Below are positions 35,287 through 42,371 of a stretch of DNA of 64,000 nucleotides, in pieces. The position numbers and the translations under genes are program-made. The DNA comes from JBLNBN01 sp050260015 (lineage in GTDB: Bacteria; Bacteroidota; Ignavibacteria; Kapaibacteriales; UBA2268), in the NCBI GenBank assembly GCA_050260015.1, contig JBLNBN010000034.1, positions 10,976-74,975 of the forward strand, read 5' to 3'. The notes beneath the pieces were generated by a model, which saw only the letters and a program-made list of their open reading frames with translations, made no database searches and was not told the origin of the DNA. Position 1 is the first letter of the stretch, and each line of letters opens with the position of its first letter.

Positions 35287-36840
35287 TTAAGTTTGAGAGG
35301 ATTGTTTTGTAAAATCCTTCTCTAATGAGTTTTCAATATTTACCATCGCTAAAGGATTTACATCTTCCCTTTCACAATTTTTGGGTTCTTCTTTCTGTGA
35401 GAGTAATTCAATCATCTCAGCAATTGATAGTTCAAATTCTTGCTCTGTAAAATTACTGTCTAACATTAATTGATTTTCAGGATGATGTATTTTATTTCTT
35501 ATAAAAGTTTGAATAGTTACATCGGTTACTTTTCCTGGCTTACCTAAATCTTCTCTTTGCCATTTTTTTGATACACTAATACCTTGTGATTGTATATATT
35601 TGTCGGCATTGTCAATAGTTTTACTATTACTTATATATTGTAGTTGTCCATATAACTCATTGTGGAACTCAATTGTTGGCATATTATAGGCATAGTAGTT
35701 TATTTCGCCCCATGAGGGACTCCAAGGAAACAATTTAAAGTGGTCATTATTAATATTATTTATAATTACATTATAATTATCTACTCGCTTACAAACAAAT
35801 ATTGCCATATCCTTTATATATGGACATTTAAAGAAATATGGTGAATGTGTCGCGATAAATATTTGTTGTGTTTTAGACAATTCCAAAAGCGCGTTAAAAA
35901 GTTTTATTTGAGCTTTTGGATGAAGGCAGATTTCCGGTTCATCGATGAATAGGAAAAAAGGCTTTTCGACATCTTTTTCGGGGTGCTTTATAAGCTCTTC
36001 AGCATATACTTGCAAAAGTGCTAATGCTACTGATCTTTGCATTCCACTTCCTTTTTCTGCTAAAGACGTTTCCAAACCGTCATCAATTCGTATTGATGAA
36101 TTTTTAAAAAAAGTTTCGACTTTTGGATGTTCGAAATGAAATAAGATGCTAGCGTTGCCAAATTGTTCAGAAAATTTTTCTTTTGTTTTCTCTTCAATAT
36201 GATTTAATCGTTTTTTTAATGTTGATTCGGGATTATTAAAAACCATATCATAATGATCTTTAAAATCAGAAAAATCATTTGTATCTTCAAATTGTTCAAT
36301 GATTTTCTTTAATAGATTTCCACATACTGTGGAAGCACCGAATTTAATTTGATCATTTGGATTTGTATCAGCCCAAACAAAATTAAATTCAAATAGCTTT
36401 TTTATGGGAGCATCAATTCCAGATTCATTAATATATTGTTGATTTTCATTATCCCATAATTTTATTGATTTTAAGTCGTCTGAAGTTCTAAGAAATTTAA
36501 TGTGATCTTCAGTATTTTCTTTAAACAAATATTTACGAAATACTTTTTTCTTATTCTCCTGTGAAAAATCTTCTATAGTATCAGGGATTTTACCAGCAAA
36601 AGTTATTTCTACCAATAAATCATCATTTTGTTTGGCATTTGTATTTTTAAGATCAACTAAGTTTTTATCAGTCCCATTTCTGAAAAAATCAATTGCTTCA
36701 AATACCGTGGATTTGCCACAATTATTTTCGCCAATTAAAATATTTAATCCACTACCAGGTTTACTATTAGGTCTGTTAAAAGTGATTTCCTGAGAAGAAA
36801 AGCACTTAAAATTTTTGATGTTAACTTTGCTAATAAACAT
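35287..36840 (-). CDS. AAA (OLD/RecF-like) ATPase of a candidate defence pair
   Basis: 517 residues from the ATG at 36840, chosen because AGAGG lies four bases upstream. It is an SMC/OLD-type ABC ATPase: FKCFSSQEITF, Walker A GENNCGKST (37-45), signature-like SLAEKGSGMQRSVALALL, Walker B FFLFIDEPEICLHP and the H-loop IFIATHSPYFF. No TOPRIM motif is evident. The C-terminal part carries FIRNKIHHPENQ, with R448 and H453 in an RX4H arrangement as in HEPN RNases; that reading is inference. Base composition is markedly AT-rich, unlike the neighbours, indicating transfer. It follows an HNH-nuclease gene on the same strand by 65 bp, the combination known from Septu (PtuA/PtuB). Confidence 0.85.
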   Translation of the reverse strand: MFISKVNIKNFKCFSSQEITFNRPNSKPGSGLNILIGENNCGKSTVFEAIDFFRNGTDKNLVDLKNTNAKQNDDLLVEITFAGKIPDTIEDFSQENKKKVFRKYLFKENTEDHIKFLRTSDDLKSIKLWDNENQQYINESGIDAPIKKLFEFNFVWADTNPNDQIKFGASTVCGNLLKKIIEQFEDTNDFSDFKDHYDMVFNNPESTLKKRLNHIEEKTKEKFSEQFGNASILFHFEHPKVETFFKNSSIRIDDGLETSLAEKGSGMQRSVALALLQVYAEELIKHPEKDVEKPFFLFIDEPEICLHPKAQIKLFNALLELSKTQQIFIATHSPYFFKCPYIKDMAIFVCKRVDNYNVIINNINNDHFKLFPWSPSWGEINYYAYNMPTIEFHNELYGQLQYISNSKTIDNADKYIQSQGISVSKKWQREDLGKPGKVTDVTIQTFIRNKIHHPENQLMLDSNFTEQEFELSIAEMIELLSQKEEPKNCEREDVNPLAMVNIENSLEKDFTKQSSQT

Positions 36841-36905
36841 ACTGCCTCTAGAATATGATAAATGAAACATACAATTCTTTGATTTATAGAAGGATCAAAG
36901 CTTTC

Positions 36906-37757
36906 TTACTCCTCCAGCATCGCCCCTTTACCTGAATTGCATCGTGTGCAAAGAGTTCTTAGGTTCTCCATATTGTTTTGCCCGCCTCGCGAGACTGGAA
37001 TAATATGATCGACTACTAGTTGGCCTTCTTTGCCGGTACACCCACAAATAACGCAATGAAAGCGATCTCGATTCATTACCTTATATCTTAATGCATCGTT
37101 TATACCATTTCTTACTAATTTAATTTCGTCTTTAGTTAACTTTTGCGAGGAAGCATTTGAAGGGCGCAAATATTCTTTGTTTAATACTTCAATACTACCA
37201 TCCCTTAAATGGTAAATCATTCCCCACTTTTCCAATTCGTCTAATGTTTTCCATTTATCTTTTTTAAGTTTAATACCAGCTTCCTTAAAGTAATCTTCCA
37301 TTTCAAGATATTTGTGCTTATCGAAAGCAGTTAGGAGATCAACATGTAGAGGAGTTATTTTGGGCTTTAACTTTGCCCAGAGTTCCTTTTGATTATTCCT
37401 CCAATATGTTTCATCTATTTTAATAATACGGATTTGATCTTTCGCGCACTCATCGCAGATACGTAGTATTTCGGTGTTGATCCAGTTCTTTTTGCAGCGT
37501 GGGCAGATATCGAAATGTGTATGCTTATCGCATTTTTTTGTATAATAGTAACGATTAAACTCCTGTCGGGAAGATACTATTACACCATGCCCGCAGACTT
37601 CGCAATCAAATATTTTCCTACTGATGTTGTTTTCTTTAATCCAGCTTCTAAGACTGCCTTCGTTTGTAAAGCCGTGTTTATCCGCTACTTCTACAAGAGT
37701 TAGTTCAGTTCCGAAGTAATCGTTTAGAAGCTCTTCTTTGTTAACTTTTATTTTCAT
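36906..37757 (-). CDS. HNH endonuclease with HTH and zinc-ribbon N-terminus
   Basis: 283 residues from the ATG at 37757; an in-frame GTG lies five codons upstream. Order: a helix-turn-helix-like segment (LTLVEVADKHGFTNEGSLRS, about 20-39), Cys pairs at 52/55, 85/88 and 101/104 that look like zinc ribbons, a helical middle, and a C-terminal HNH domain (231-283) with HCVICGC, VVDHIIPVSRGG, NNMENLRTLC and CNSGKG. All HNH residues are present. AT-rich like its partner. With the downstream ATPase it forms a two-gene nuclease/ATPase module resembling Septu in parts but with a much larger nuclease subunit than typical PtuB. Confidence 0.88.
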   Translation of the reverse strand: MKIKVNKEELLNDYFGTELTLVEVADKHGFTNEGSLRSWIKENNISRKIFDCEVCGHGVIVSSRQEFNRYYYTKKCDKHTHFDICPRCKKNWINTEILRICDECAKDQIRIIKIDETYWRNNQKELWAKLKPKITPLHVDLLTAFDKHKYLEMEDYFKEAGIKLKKDKWKTLDELEKWGMIYHLRDGSIEVLNKEYLRPSNASSQKLTKDEIKLVRNGINDALRYKVMNRDRFHCVICGCTGKEGQLVVDHIIPVSRGGQNNMENLRTLCTRCNSGKGAMLEE

Positions 37758-37768
37758 TGTGTACACAA
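37757..37768. promoter_or_regulatory. Perfect 12-bp palindrome at the HNH gene start
   Basis: TTGTGTACACAA overlaps the start codon region of the HNH gene. Its position would allow an autoregulator, perhaps the helix-turn-helix protein itself, to block expression. Purely suggestive. Confidence 0.3.
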
Positions 37769-37871
37769 ACACTTGTATAACAAAAACTTTAGTAACTTAA
37801 AGAGCAATTTTAAGAGAATCGACTGATTTTTTCCCCTCCAAATTAACAAAATTTCTCATCTGCGCCAAAAT

Positions 37872-37910
37872 TTATTTTGATTTCTGAAAGATTTGGCATA
37901 TTTTATACTA
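37872..37910 (+). promoter_or_regulatory. Shared promoter-like module, copy B
   Basis: TTGATT (37877-37882), 16-base spacer, TATTTT (37899-37904), embedded in the same longer string as copies A and C. It ends 24 bases before the ATG at 37928, identical spacing to copy A. Confidence 0.6.
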
Positions 37911-37927
37911 TGAAAATATGAGGCTCA

Positions 37928-38074
37928 ATGAAGTATTCTGAAAACACGTCTTTCGCCAATATGCTCGACGCCAAGTACGGCATGCGCGGAGTGCCTGCCC
38001 GCAAGGAATGGGAACGCGGCTACATGGCGTTTAAGAAAAGCGTTTTCGCGCAGGAGAAACGAAGAAAGAAATAA
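37928..38074 (+). pseudogene. Truncated antitoxin: N-terminal domain only
   Basis: 48 codons with ATG and stop. The peptide MKYSENTSFANMLDAKYGMR continues VPARKEWERGYMAFKKSVFA and ends QEKRRKK, matching the first about 45 residues of the orphan antitoxin (MKNSEITTFDELLDVKYGKR, GTPERENWEAEYKIFKIGVL) but stopping before the helix-turn-helix. Its promoter module is intact. It may be a dead remnant, or a still expressed free toxin-binding peptide that lacks DNA binding; sequence alone cannot decide. Confidence 0.65.
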
Positions 38075-38143
38075 AAAAGATGGGCGACGAGGAACCGAAC
38101 CTTCAGCGCTCGTCAATTGTAGCTTTTTTCAATACTACCTTCC

Positions 38144-39013
38144 TCATTTCCCCAGCCCCACCGCCATTTTATATGCCAACGCGGCGTCGGGAAGCGGCGT
38201 AAATGTATCGAATAATAGATTGTATGTTCCTTTTTCTGATAGTTCTGTAGCGACTTTCTTAATTAGGGCTAAGGTCGCTTTCATCAATCCCGAGCCGAGG
38301 CTTAAACGCGCGACGCCTAAATCCTGCAGTTCGCGGACGGAGGGAGGCAATACTCCCGCGTTACCGGGATTTGCAAGAATATTTATCGGGGCGTCAATCT
38401 CCTTAACCAGCGTCGCGATCTTTTCTTTTTCCCATACGGGCTGAACAAATATGCAATCCGCCCCCGCTTCGCGATATTTATTGCCGCGCCTTATGGATTC
38501 GGATAACTTTTCACGGGGCGAACCGGTCGAAGTATAAAAGGAATCCGTCCTGGCGTTAATTACCAAATGAAAACCCAGCGAATCCGATAATTCGCGGATG
38601 GCTGAGATCCTCTCGCAAAACTCCGTCTCGTCAATTAAAACCGGGTTCAAATCAATACTGTCCTCAATGTTTATTCCAACGATTCCCGTAGCAATTATCT
38701 TTTTTACGGAATCAATTATTTCATCTAAATTATTTCCGTATCCAGCCTCAATATCGGCAGTTACCGGAACTTGAACTGCGTTTACTATCTTCGTAATAAC
38801 TTCGATCATTTCCGATAGCGTTATTACCTGGCAGTCGGGATAACCTAAGGAGGCGGCTACTCCCATGCTCGTCGTGGCGATCGCTTTATAGCCGCACGCC
38901 TCTACTAATTTGGAGCTTCCGGCGTCCCACGAGTTCAGCAGAACCAATATCTCTTTTTCCAGATGATATTGCAGGAACCTTTCAGCTTTTTCTTTTTGTA
39001 TTTCGGAAACCAT
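38144..39013 (-). CDS. Isocitrate lyase/PEP mutase-family protein
   Basis: 289 residues of the PEP mutase/ICL superfamily (PF13714). Visible: LLNSWDAGSSKLVEACGYKA, ATTSMGVAASLGYPD, the metal-binding VTADIEAGYGNN and GINIEDSI, then INARTDSFY and ADCIFVQPVW. These fit the branch of oxaloacetate/2-methylisocitrate-type C-C lyases and uncharacterised homologues; the exact substrate cannot be assigned. It is a lone gene inside the repeat-rich island and has ordinary base composition, unlike the HNH/ATPase pair upstream. Confidence 0.85.
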   Translation of the reverse strand: MVSEIQKEKAERFLQYHLEKEILVLLNSWDAGSSKLVEACGYKAIATTSMGVAASLGYPDCQVITLSEMIEVITKIVNAVQVPVTADIEAGYGNNLDEIIDSVKKIIATGIVGINIEDSIDLNPVLIDETEFCERISAIRELSDSLGFHLVINARTDSFYTSTGSPREKLSESIRRGNKYREAGADCIFVQPVWEKEKIATLVKEIDAPINILANPGNAGVLPPSVRELQDLGVARLSLGSGLMKATLALIKKVATELSEKGTYNLLFDTFTPLPDAALAYKMAVGLGK

Positions 39014-39256
39014 GATCTTACTCTTTATGATAGAAAATAAACAAGACGCATCGTCATTATTATATATTTTTAATTATCCAGCGGAAGCTCTTATAAAATA
39101 CAGCGCACGCGTTGCTTAAATTGGCTGGAATGAATGAATAGTCTGCGACTCTACAAGCGGACCGCTTTTTGCAAGAAAAATGAAAATAATTACGAATTTG
39201 AATCGATTTAGTCTGTTTATAGTACAGGTTCTATCAAGATATAAGAGGTTAGCGCT

Positions 39257-39718
39257 ATGTCAAAATTAGCAAAACTAAAAACAACTGAAACCGAGGCCAG
39301 CGTCGAGGATTTTCTCAACGCCGTGGAGGATAAGCAAAAACGCGAGGATTGTTTTGCGCTGCTCGACGTAATGAAAAGGATGAGCGGGAACGAACCAAAG
39401 CTCTGGGGCTCGTCGATGGTCGGTTTTGGCAATAAGATATTCAAAAGCCCCGCAACAGGCAGGGAAACCGAGTGGTTCAAGATAGGATTTTCCCCCCGCA
39501 AAGCGAATATCTCAATCTACGTATTACTGCATGCGCTGGATCATTCCTCCTCGCTGGAAAAACTTGGAAAATTTAAAGCCGGCATGGGTTGCGTGTACGT
39601 AAAAATGCTCTCGGACATCGACATGAACGTCCTCGAGGAAATGATCCAAAACACACTAAATCTATTAAACTCCGATTCCCCCTTATTTGTGGACAACAGT
39701 CAATCGAAGACGAAATAA
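39257..39718 (+). CDS. DUF1801 domain protein
   Basis: 153 residues, typical DUF1801 (YdhG-like, PF08818): TEASVEDFLNAVEDKQKRED, CFALLDVMKRMSGNEPKLWG, MVGFGNKIF, then the KIGFSPRKANISIYVL strand and YVKMLSDIDMNVLEEMIQ. The fold is frataxin-like; function is poorly known (one member studied as an intracellular iron chaperone). GAGG lies about nine bases before the ATG. It is monocistronic and followed by the 469-bp repeat-filled gap described in the next entries. Confidence 0.85.
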   Translation: MSKLAKLKTTETEASVEDFLNAVEDKQKREDCFALLDVMKRMSGNEPKLWGSSMVGFGNKIFKSPATGRETEWFKIGFSPRKANISIYVLLHALDHSSSLEKLGKFKAGMGCVYVKMLSDIDMNVLEEMIQNTLNLLNSDSPLFVDNSQSKTK

Positions 39719-39783
39719 ATATTAATTATTAATGGTTAATTATTAATGATTAGAGGCGCATTGTATACTGTCAATCAGAAAAA

Positions 39784-39853
39784 TGACGCGCAATCGCTTG
39801 TAACTTAACAGCTTGGTTCCTTCTCCCACAGGGAGAAGGTTAGGATGAGGGCC
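39784..39853 (+). repeat. Hairpin repeat R5
   Basis: TGACGCGCAATCGCTTG module, spacer, GCTTGGTT, perfect 9-bp stem CCTTCTCCC / GGGAGAAGG, tail TTAGGATGAGGG. It matches the left end R2 of the DUF559 cassette and is followed by the remnant of such a gene. Confidence 0.85.
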
Positions 39854-39892
39854 ATAATAAAATATCCTTAAACTAAAATACCATGAAAAAAT

Positions 39893-39963
39893 CTGAAGGC
39901 TTGCACTATCAATCCAGTCTCAGGAAAAAGCGTCTTAACCCCGACGGGATCACAGCTTTGTAA
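39893..39963 (+). pseudogene. 5' remnant of a second DUF559 gene
   Basis: The ATG is preceded by TTAAACTAAAATACC, like TTAAACTAGAGCGCT before the intact DUF559 gene, at the same distance from its hairpin repeat. The peptide MKKSEGLHYQSSLRKKRL parallels MKNSDIPFYQNRLIANAK for about 14 codons, then runs into the inverted copy of the GCCGCGG repeat and stops. A cassette truncated by another repeat is the simplest reading. Confidence 0.6.
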
Positions 39964-40020
39964 CGCGAAGCGCCCGCCTCAATCAATCTCACTGCCGCGG
40001 ATCCGCCGCGGTCACGCGCT
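39934..40020 (-). repeat. Dispersed repeat with GCCGCGG palindrome, minus copy
   Basis: Inverted partner of 34985-35067. A CGCGCAAGCGCGTG module adjoins its far end (40017-40029, minus strand). Confidence 0.75.
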
Positions 40021-40108
40021 TGCGCGCCCATAATAACAAATCCCACCAATATCTGCACCAACCAATAATAATTAACTATTAACAAAATATTCGCCGCGGC
40101 GCCATCTT

Positions 40109-40148
40109 TTATTTTGAAATATGAAAGATTTGGCGTATTTTATTATAG
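40109..40148 (+). promoter_or_regulatory. Shared promoter-like module, copy C
   Basis: TTGAAA (40114-40119), 16-base spacer, TATTTT (40136-40141) in the same conserved string as copies A and B; it precedes the HEPN gene by 46 bases. Confidence 0.6.
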
Positions 40149-40187
40149 AGACATTTTGCGTTACGTCCAAGAGGCAAGAAGAAAGAT

Positions 40188-40595
40188 ATGAAGAGAAGAT
40201 GGCATGCGCGCTTCCTGAGCTACCAAAAGGCCCTTACGAAGCTGAGAGAAATTACGGACGTTTTCCAACTCGAAGAGCTCAACGAGTTCGAGAGGGATTC
40301 GCTCGTTAAGCGGTTCGAATTGACGTTCGAATTGGCGTGGAACGTACTTAAGGACTTTCTCGAAGATCAGGGCGCGGTCGATCTCTTCGGCTCCCGCAAT
40401 ACGTTCCGCTCTGCGTTTGCCGTCGGTGTTATTAAGGATGGCGACCTCTGGATGGATATGATCGATAGCAGGATCAAATCAACTCATATTTACGACGAGG
40501 AAAAGATAGAAGAAATAGCGAAGCTTATTTACAATCCTTACGCGCGCCTCTTTATTGAACTTGAGACTACGTTGCTCGGGCAGCTCGGGGAATAA
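40188..40595 (+). CDS. HEPN-domain protein of a MNT/HEPN pair (HI0074-like)
   Basis: 135 residues of the nucleotidyltransferase substrate-binding/HEPN family. Helical core: LVKRFELTFELAWNVLKDFL and SRNTFRSAFAVGVI; the RX4HXY motif is present as R95 to H100 and Y102 (SRIKSTHIYDE). In MNT/HEPN toxin-antitoxin systems the HEPN protein is the RNase-like toxin and the partner transferase modifies the Tyr of this motif with AMP to silence it. The partner gene begins three bases downstream. A decayed relative of its 5' end follows the pair at 40971. Confidence 0.9.
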   Translation: MKRRWHARFLSYQKALTKLREITDVFQLEELNEFERDSLVKRFELTFELAWNVLKDFLEDQGAVDLFGSRNTFRSAFAVGVIKDGDLWMDMIDSRIKSTHIYDEEKIEEIAKLIYNPYARLFIELETTLLGQLGE

Positions 40596-40598
40596 CTT

Positions 40599-40901
40599 AT
40601 GCAATTTGGACTCAGAGAGGAGATAATTGAAAATCTACGGCGCATATTTTACGTGCATCCCGAAATCGAACGTGCCGTAGTCTTCGGCTCCCGCGCCCGC
40701 GGAACGCACAAAGATCGCTCGGATCTCGATATAGCGCTTTTTGGAAATGTTACTTTTCAACTTCAAGTGCGCATATCGGTCGAAATTGACGAGCTCAATC
40801 TCCCTTGGAAAATTGATATATTAGTTTTCAAGGATTTAAAGAACGAGGAATTGAAAACATATATTTTGGAAGAAGGCATTGAGCTATGGATTCGAGAGTA
40901 A
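40599..40901 (+). CDS. MNT-domain minimal nucleotidyltransferase (antitoxin)
   Basis: 100 residues. The polymerase-beta fold signature is intact: VVFGSRARGTHKDRSDLDIA, with Gly30-Ser31 and the metal ligands Asp42 and Asp44; a third acidic residue is Asp84-like in WKIDILVF. Family knowledge: MntA-type proteins AMPylate the HEPN partner. The gene is tightly linked to the HEPN gene (3-bp gap) in toxin-first order. Confidence 0.9.
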   Translation: MQFGLREEIIENLRRIFYVHPEIERAVVFGSRARGTHKDRSDLDIALFGNVTFQLQVRISVEIDELNLPWKIDILVFKDLKNEELKTYILEEGIELWIRE

Positions 40902-40970
40902 AATATTAGGCTAAATCAATTCATGGTGTAGGAAAACATTCCATGAACGCGGAAGAGGCGGGAAAATGAA

Positions 40971-41048
40971 ATGAAAAGAAGATAGCATGCCAGATTCCGT
41001 AGCTAACGCTATTGAAACATTACACTAAAACGCTTAGGGACTTGAACT
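40971..41048 (+). pseudogene. Decayed 5' fragment of a second HEPN gene
   Basis: ATGAAAAGAAGATAGCATGC mirrors ATGAAGAGAAGATGGCATGC at 40188, with the Trp codon changed to TAG. It continues CAGATTCCGTAGCTAACG against CGCGCTTCCTGAGCTACC, then frameshifts and contains further stops (TAA, TGA). The bases before the ATG (GGAAGAGGCGGGAAA) also resemble those before the intact gene. The lipoprotein gene begins directly after it. Confidence 0.7.
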
Positions 41049-41798
41049 ATGCTTAAAAACATATTATACTTATTTATTCTGCTCCTTTGTTTGAGCGCCT
41101 GCGGTCAGAAAATTGGAAGAAGGTATGAATCCAAAAAGTTTGATAAGGAAATATATTTAAATTCGCCTTCTCGTATCTCTGCTAATAATGAAAGAAATAT
41201 CAACTCAAAAGATTCCGCTGGAAATATTCTTACAACGCCCCTTTCGCATGGTAACGTCCTATTTCCTACTGAAACTATCGATAATGAAAAGGACCGAAAT
41301 CCTTTCGGCGAATTAAAGCAGTTTTATCCTGACGGCAAACTGAAAACAATTATCTACTACGATAACACTAGAAAAAGCATGCAACTAACGACATACTATC
41401 CTAACGGCATATTGAAAAGAGAATGTGATTTTTTGAATGGATCATTAATTTCAAGCGTATGCTTCGATAGTTTAGGCAATAAAACACCTCATTGTGATAT
41501 CAATTTTGAGCCGGAGATCGATTTAAATAAATTTAATTCCTGCCTTGTTTATCCGGAAATACTTAAAAAGGAAGATTGCCAGGAAATAGTAATCGTACGT
41601 ATGCTTATTAATAAAAACAAAAAAGTAGTTGCAATTAAATATGACAGCGATAATTCCAAAGAATTTATCACTGAAATAATAAAATGTGTTGAAAAATTCA
41701 ATAGCGGAACCGATAGTTTTATTTTGACTCCGTACTTAAACGATGGTAAACCAATGCCCATCTGGATTAGCATCCCGATAAATTTTACATTGAAGTAA
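41049..41798 (+). CDS. Lipoprotein with YwqK/MORN-like repeats and TonB-C-like end
   Basis: 249 residues. The signal peptide ends in a lipobox LSAC (Cys18). Two YwqK-type repeats lie at about 94-140 (GELKQFYPDGKLKTIIYYD, TTYYPNGILKRECDFLNG). The last about 85 residues (SCLVYPEILKKEDCQEIVIV, ISIPINFTLK) resemble a TonB C-terminal domain. This combination is common among Bacteroidota periplasmic proteins of unknown role; YwqK repeats are sometimes labelled antitoxin-like, which is not evidence for that function here. It begins immediately after the HEPN remnant. Confidence 0.75.
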   Translation: MLKNILYLFILLLCLSACGQKIGRRYESKKFDKEIYLNSPSRISANNERNINSKDSAGNILTTPLSHGNVLFPTETIDNEKDRNPFGELKQFYPDGKLKTIIYYDNTRKSMQLTTYYPNGILKRECDFLNGSLISSVCFDSLGNKTPHCDINFEPEIDLNKFNSCLVYPEILKKEDCQEIVIVRMLINKNKKVVAIKYDSDNSKEFITEIIKCVEKFNSGTDSFILTPYLNDGKPMPIWISIPINFTLK

Positions 41799-41829
41799 AT
41801 ATAAGCTATTTTAATTATTAGATAAATCT

Positions 41830-42306
41830 ATGAAACTAAATACCGAATTACTGAAGAAAACCTTCCTGAGCTTAATTCAACCGCGCAGGGATTACAGGAG
41901 GTATATCCATATTCCGTTCTTGCTACTGTGGAGCATTAATTTTTATGGTTATTTGGGCTCTCATGGCTATAATGAAGATTTTAAATTGTGGGGAACAACC
42001 TTTTATTTACTACCTATTATTGGTTTCCTAATTCAAATATTTTATCCAACATTACTCGGTTGGAGCATCCAAACATGGATAAATTCTGTTTATTTGTATA
42101 ATTTCATACTAACGCAATCGGAAAGATATGTATATAATTTCCCTTGTAAGTGGAATTTCGATGAATGCGCTTTCGCCATACAAAATGAATTGACCACTGT
42201 AGCAATGTTTGTAATATTTACGATTTTCATTATTCCCGGCAAAGAAAAAAGGATAATAAATTTCTTCAAGGAGCTGTTTATTAAGGAGCAAAGCTCCAAT
42301 ATCTAA
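41830..42306 (+). CDS. Small integral membrane protein, unknown function
   Basis: 158 residues with about four hydrophobic segments (about 25-43, 55-75, 78-92, 125-143) and a lysine-rich C-terminus. Several Tyr/Trp residues mark the interfaces. I recognise no family. It follows the lipoprotein gene by 31 bp on the same strand and may be co-transcribed. Confidence 0.6.
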   Translation: MKLNTELLKKTFLSLIQPRRDYRRYIHIPFLLLWSINFYGYLGSHGYNEDFKLWGTTFYLLPIIGFLIQIFYPTLLGWSIQTWINSVYLYNFILTQSERYVYNFPCKWNFDECAFAIQNELTTVAMFVIFTIFIIPGKEKRIINFFKELFIKEQSSNI

Positions 42307-42371
42307 ATTGATGTTATATAAAAGCTTTGCTTAATATACTATTCTAATTAACTTAAAGAGCGCCGCTAAAC

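Noticed and set aside
34822..40030. Integron attC sites
   Set aside because: The repeats are imperfect palindromes near small genes, but no consistent GTTRRRY core pairs and no integrase gene were seen.
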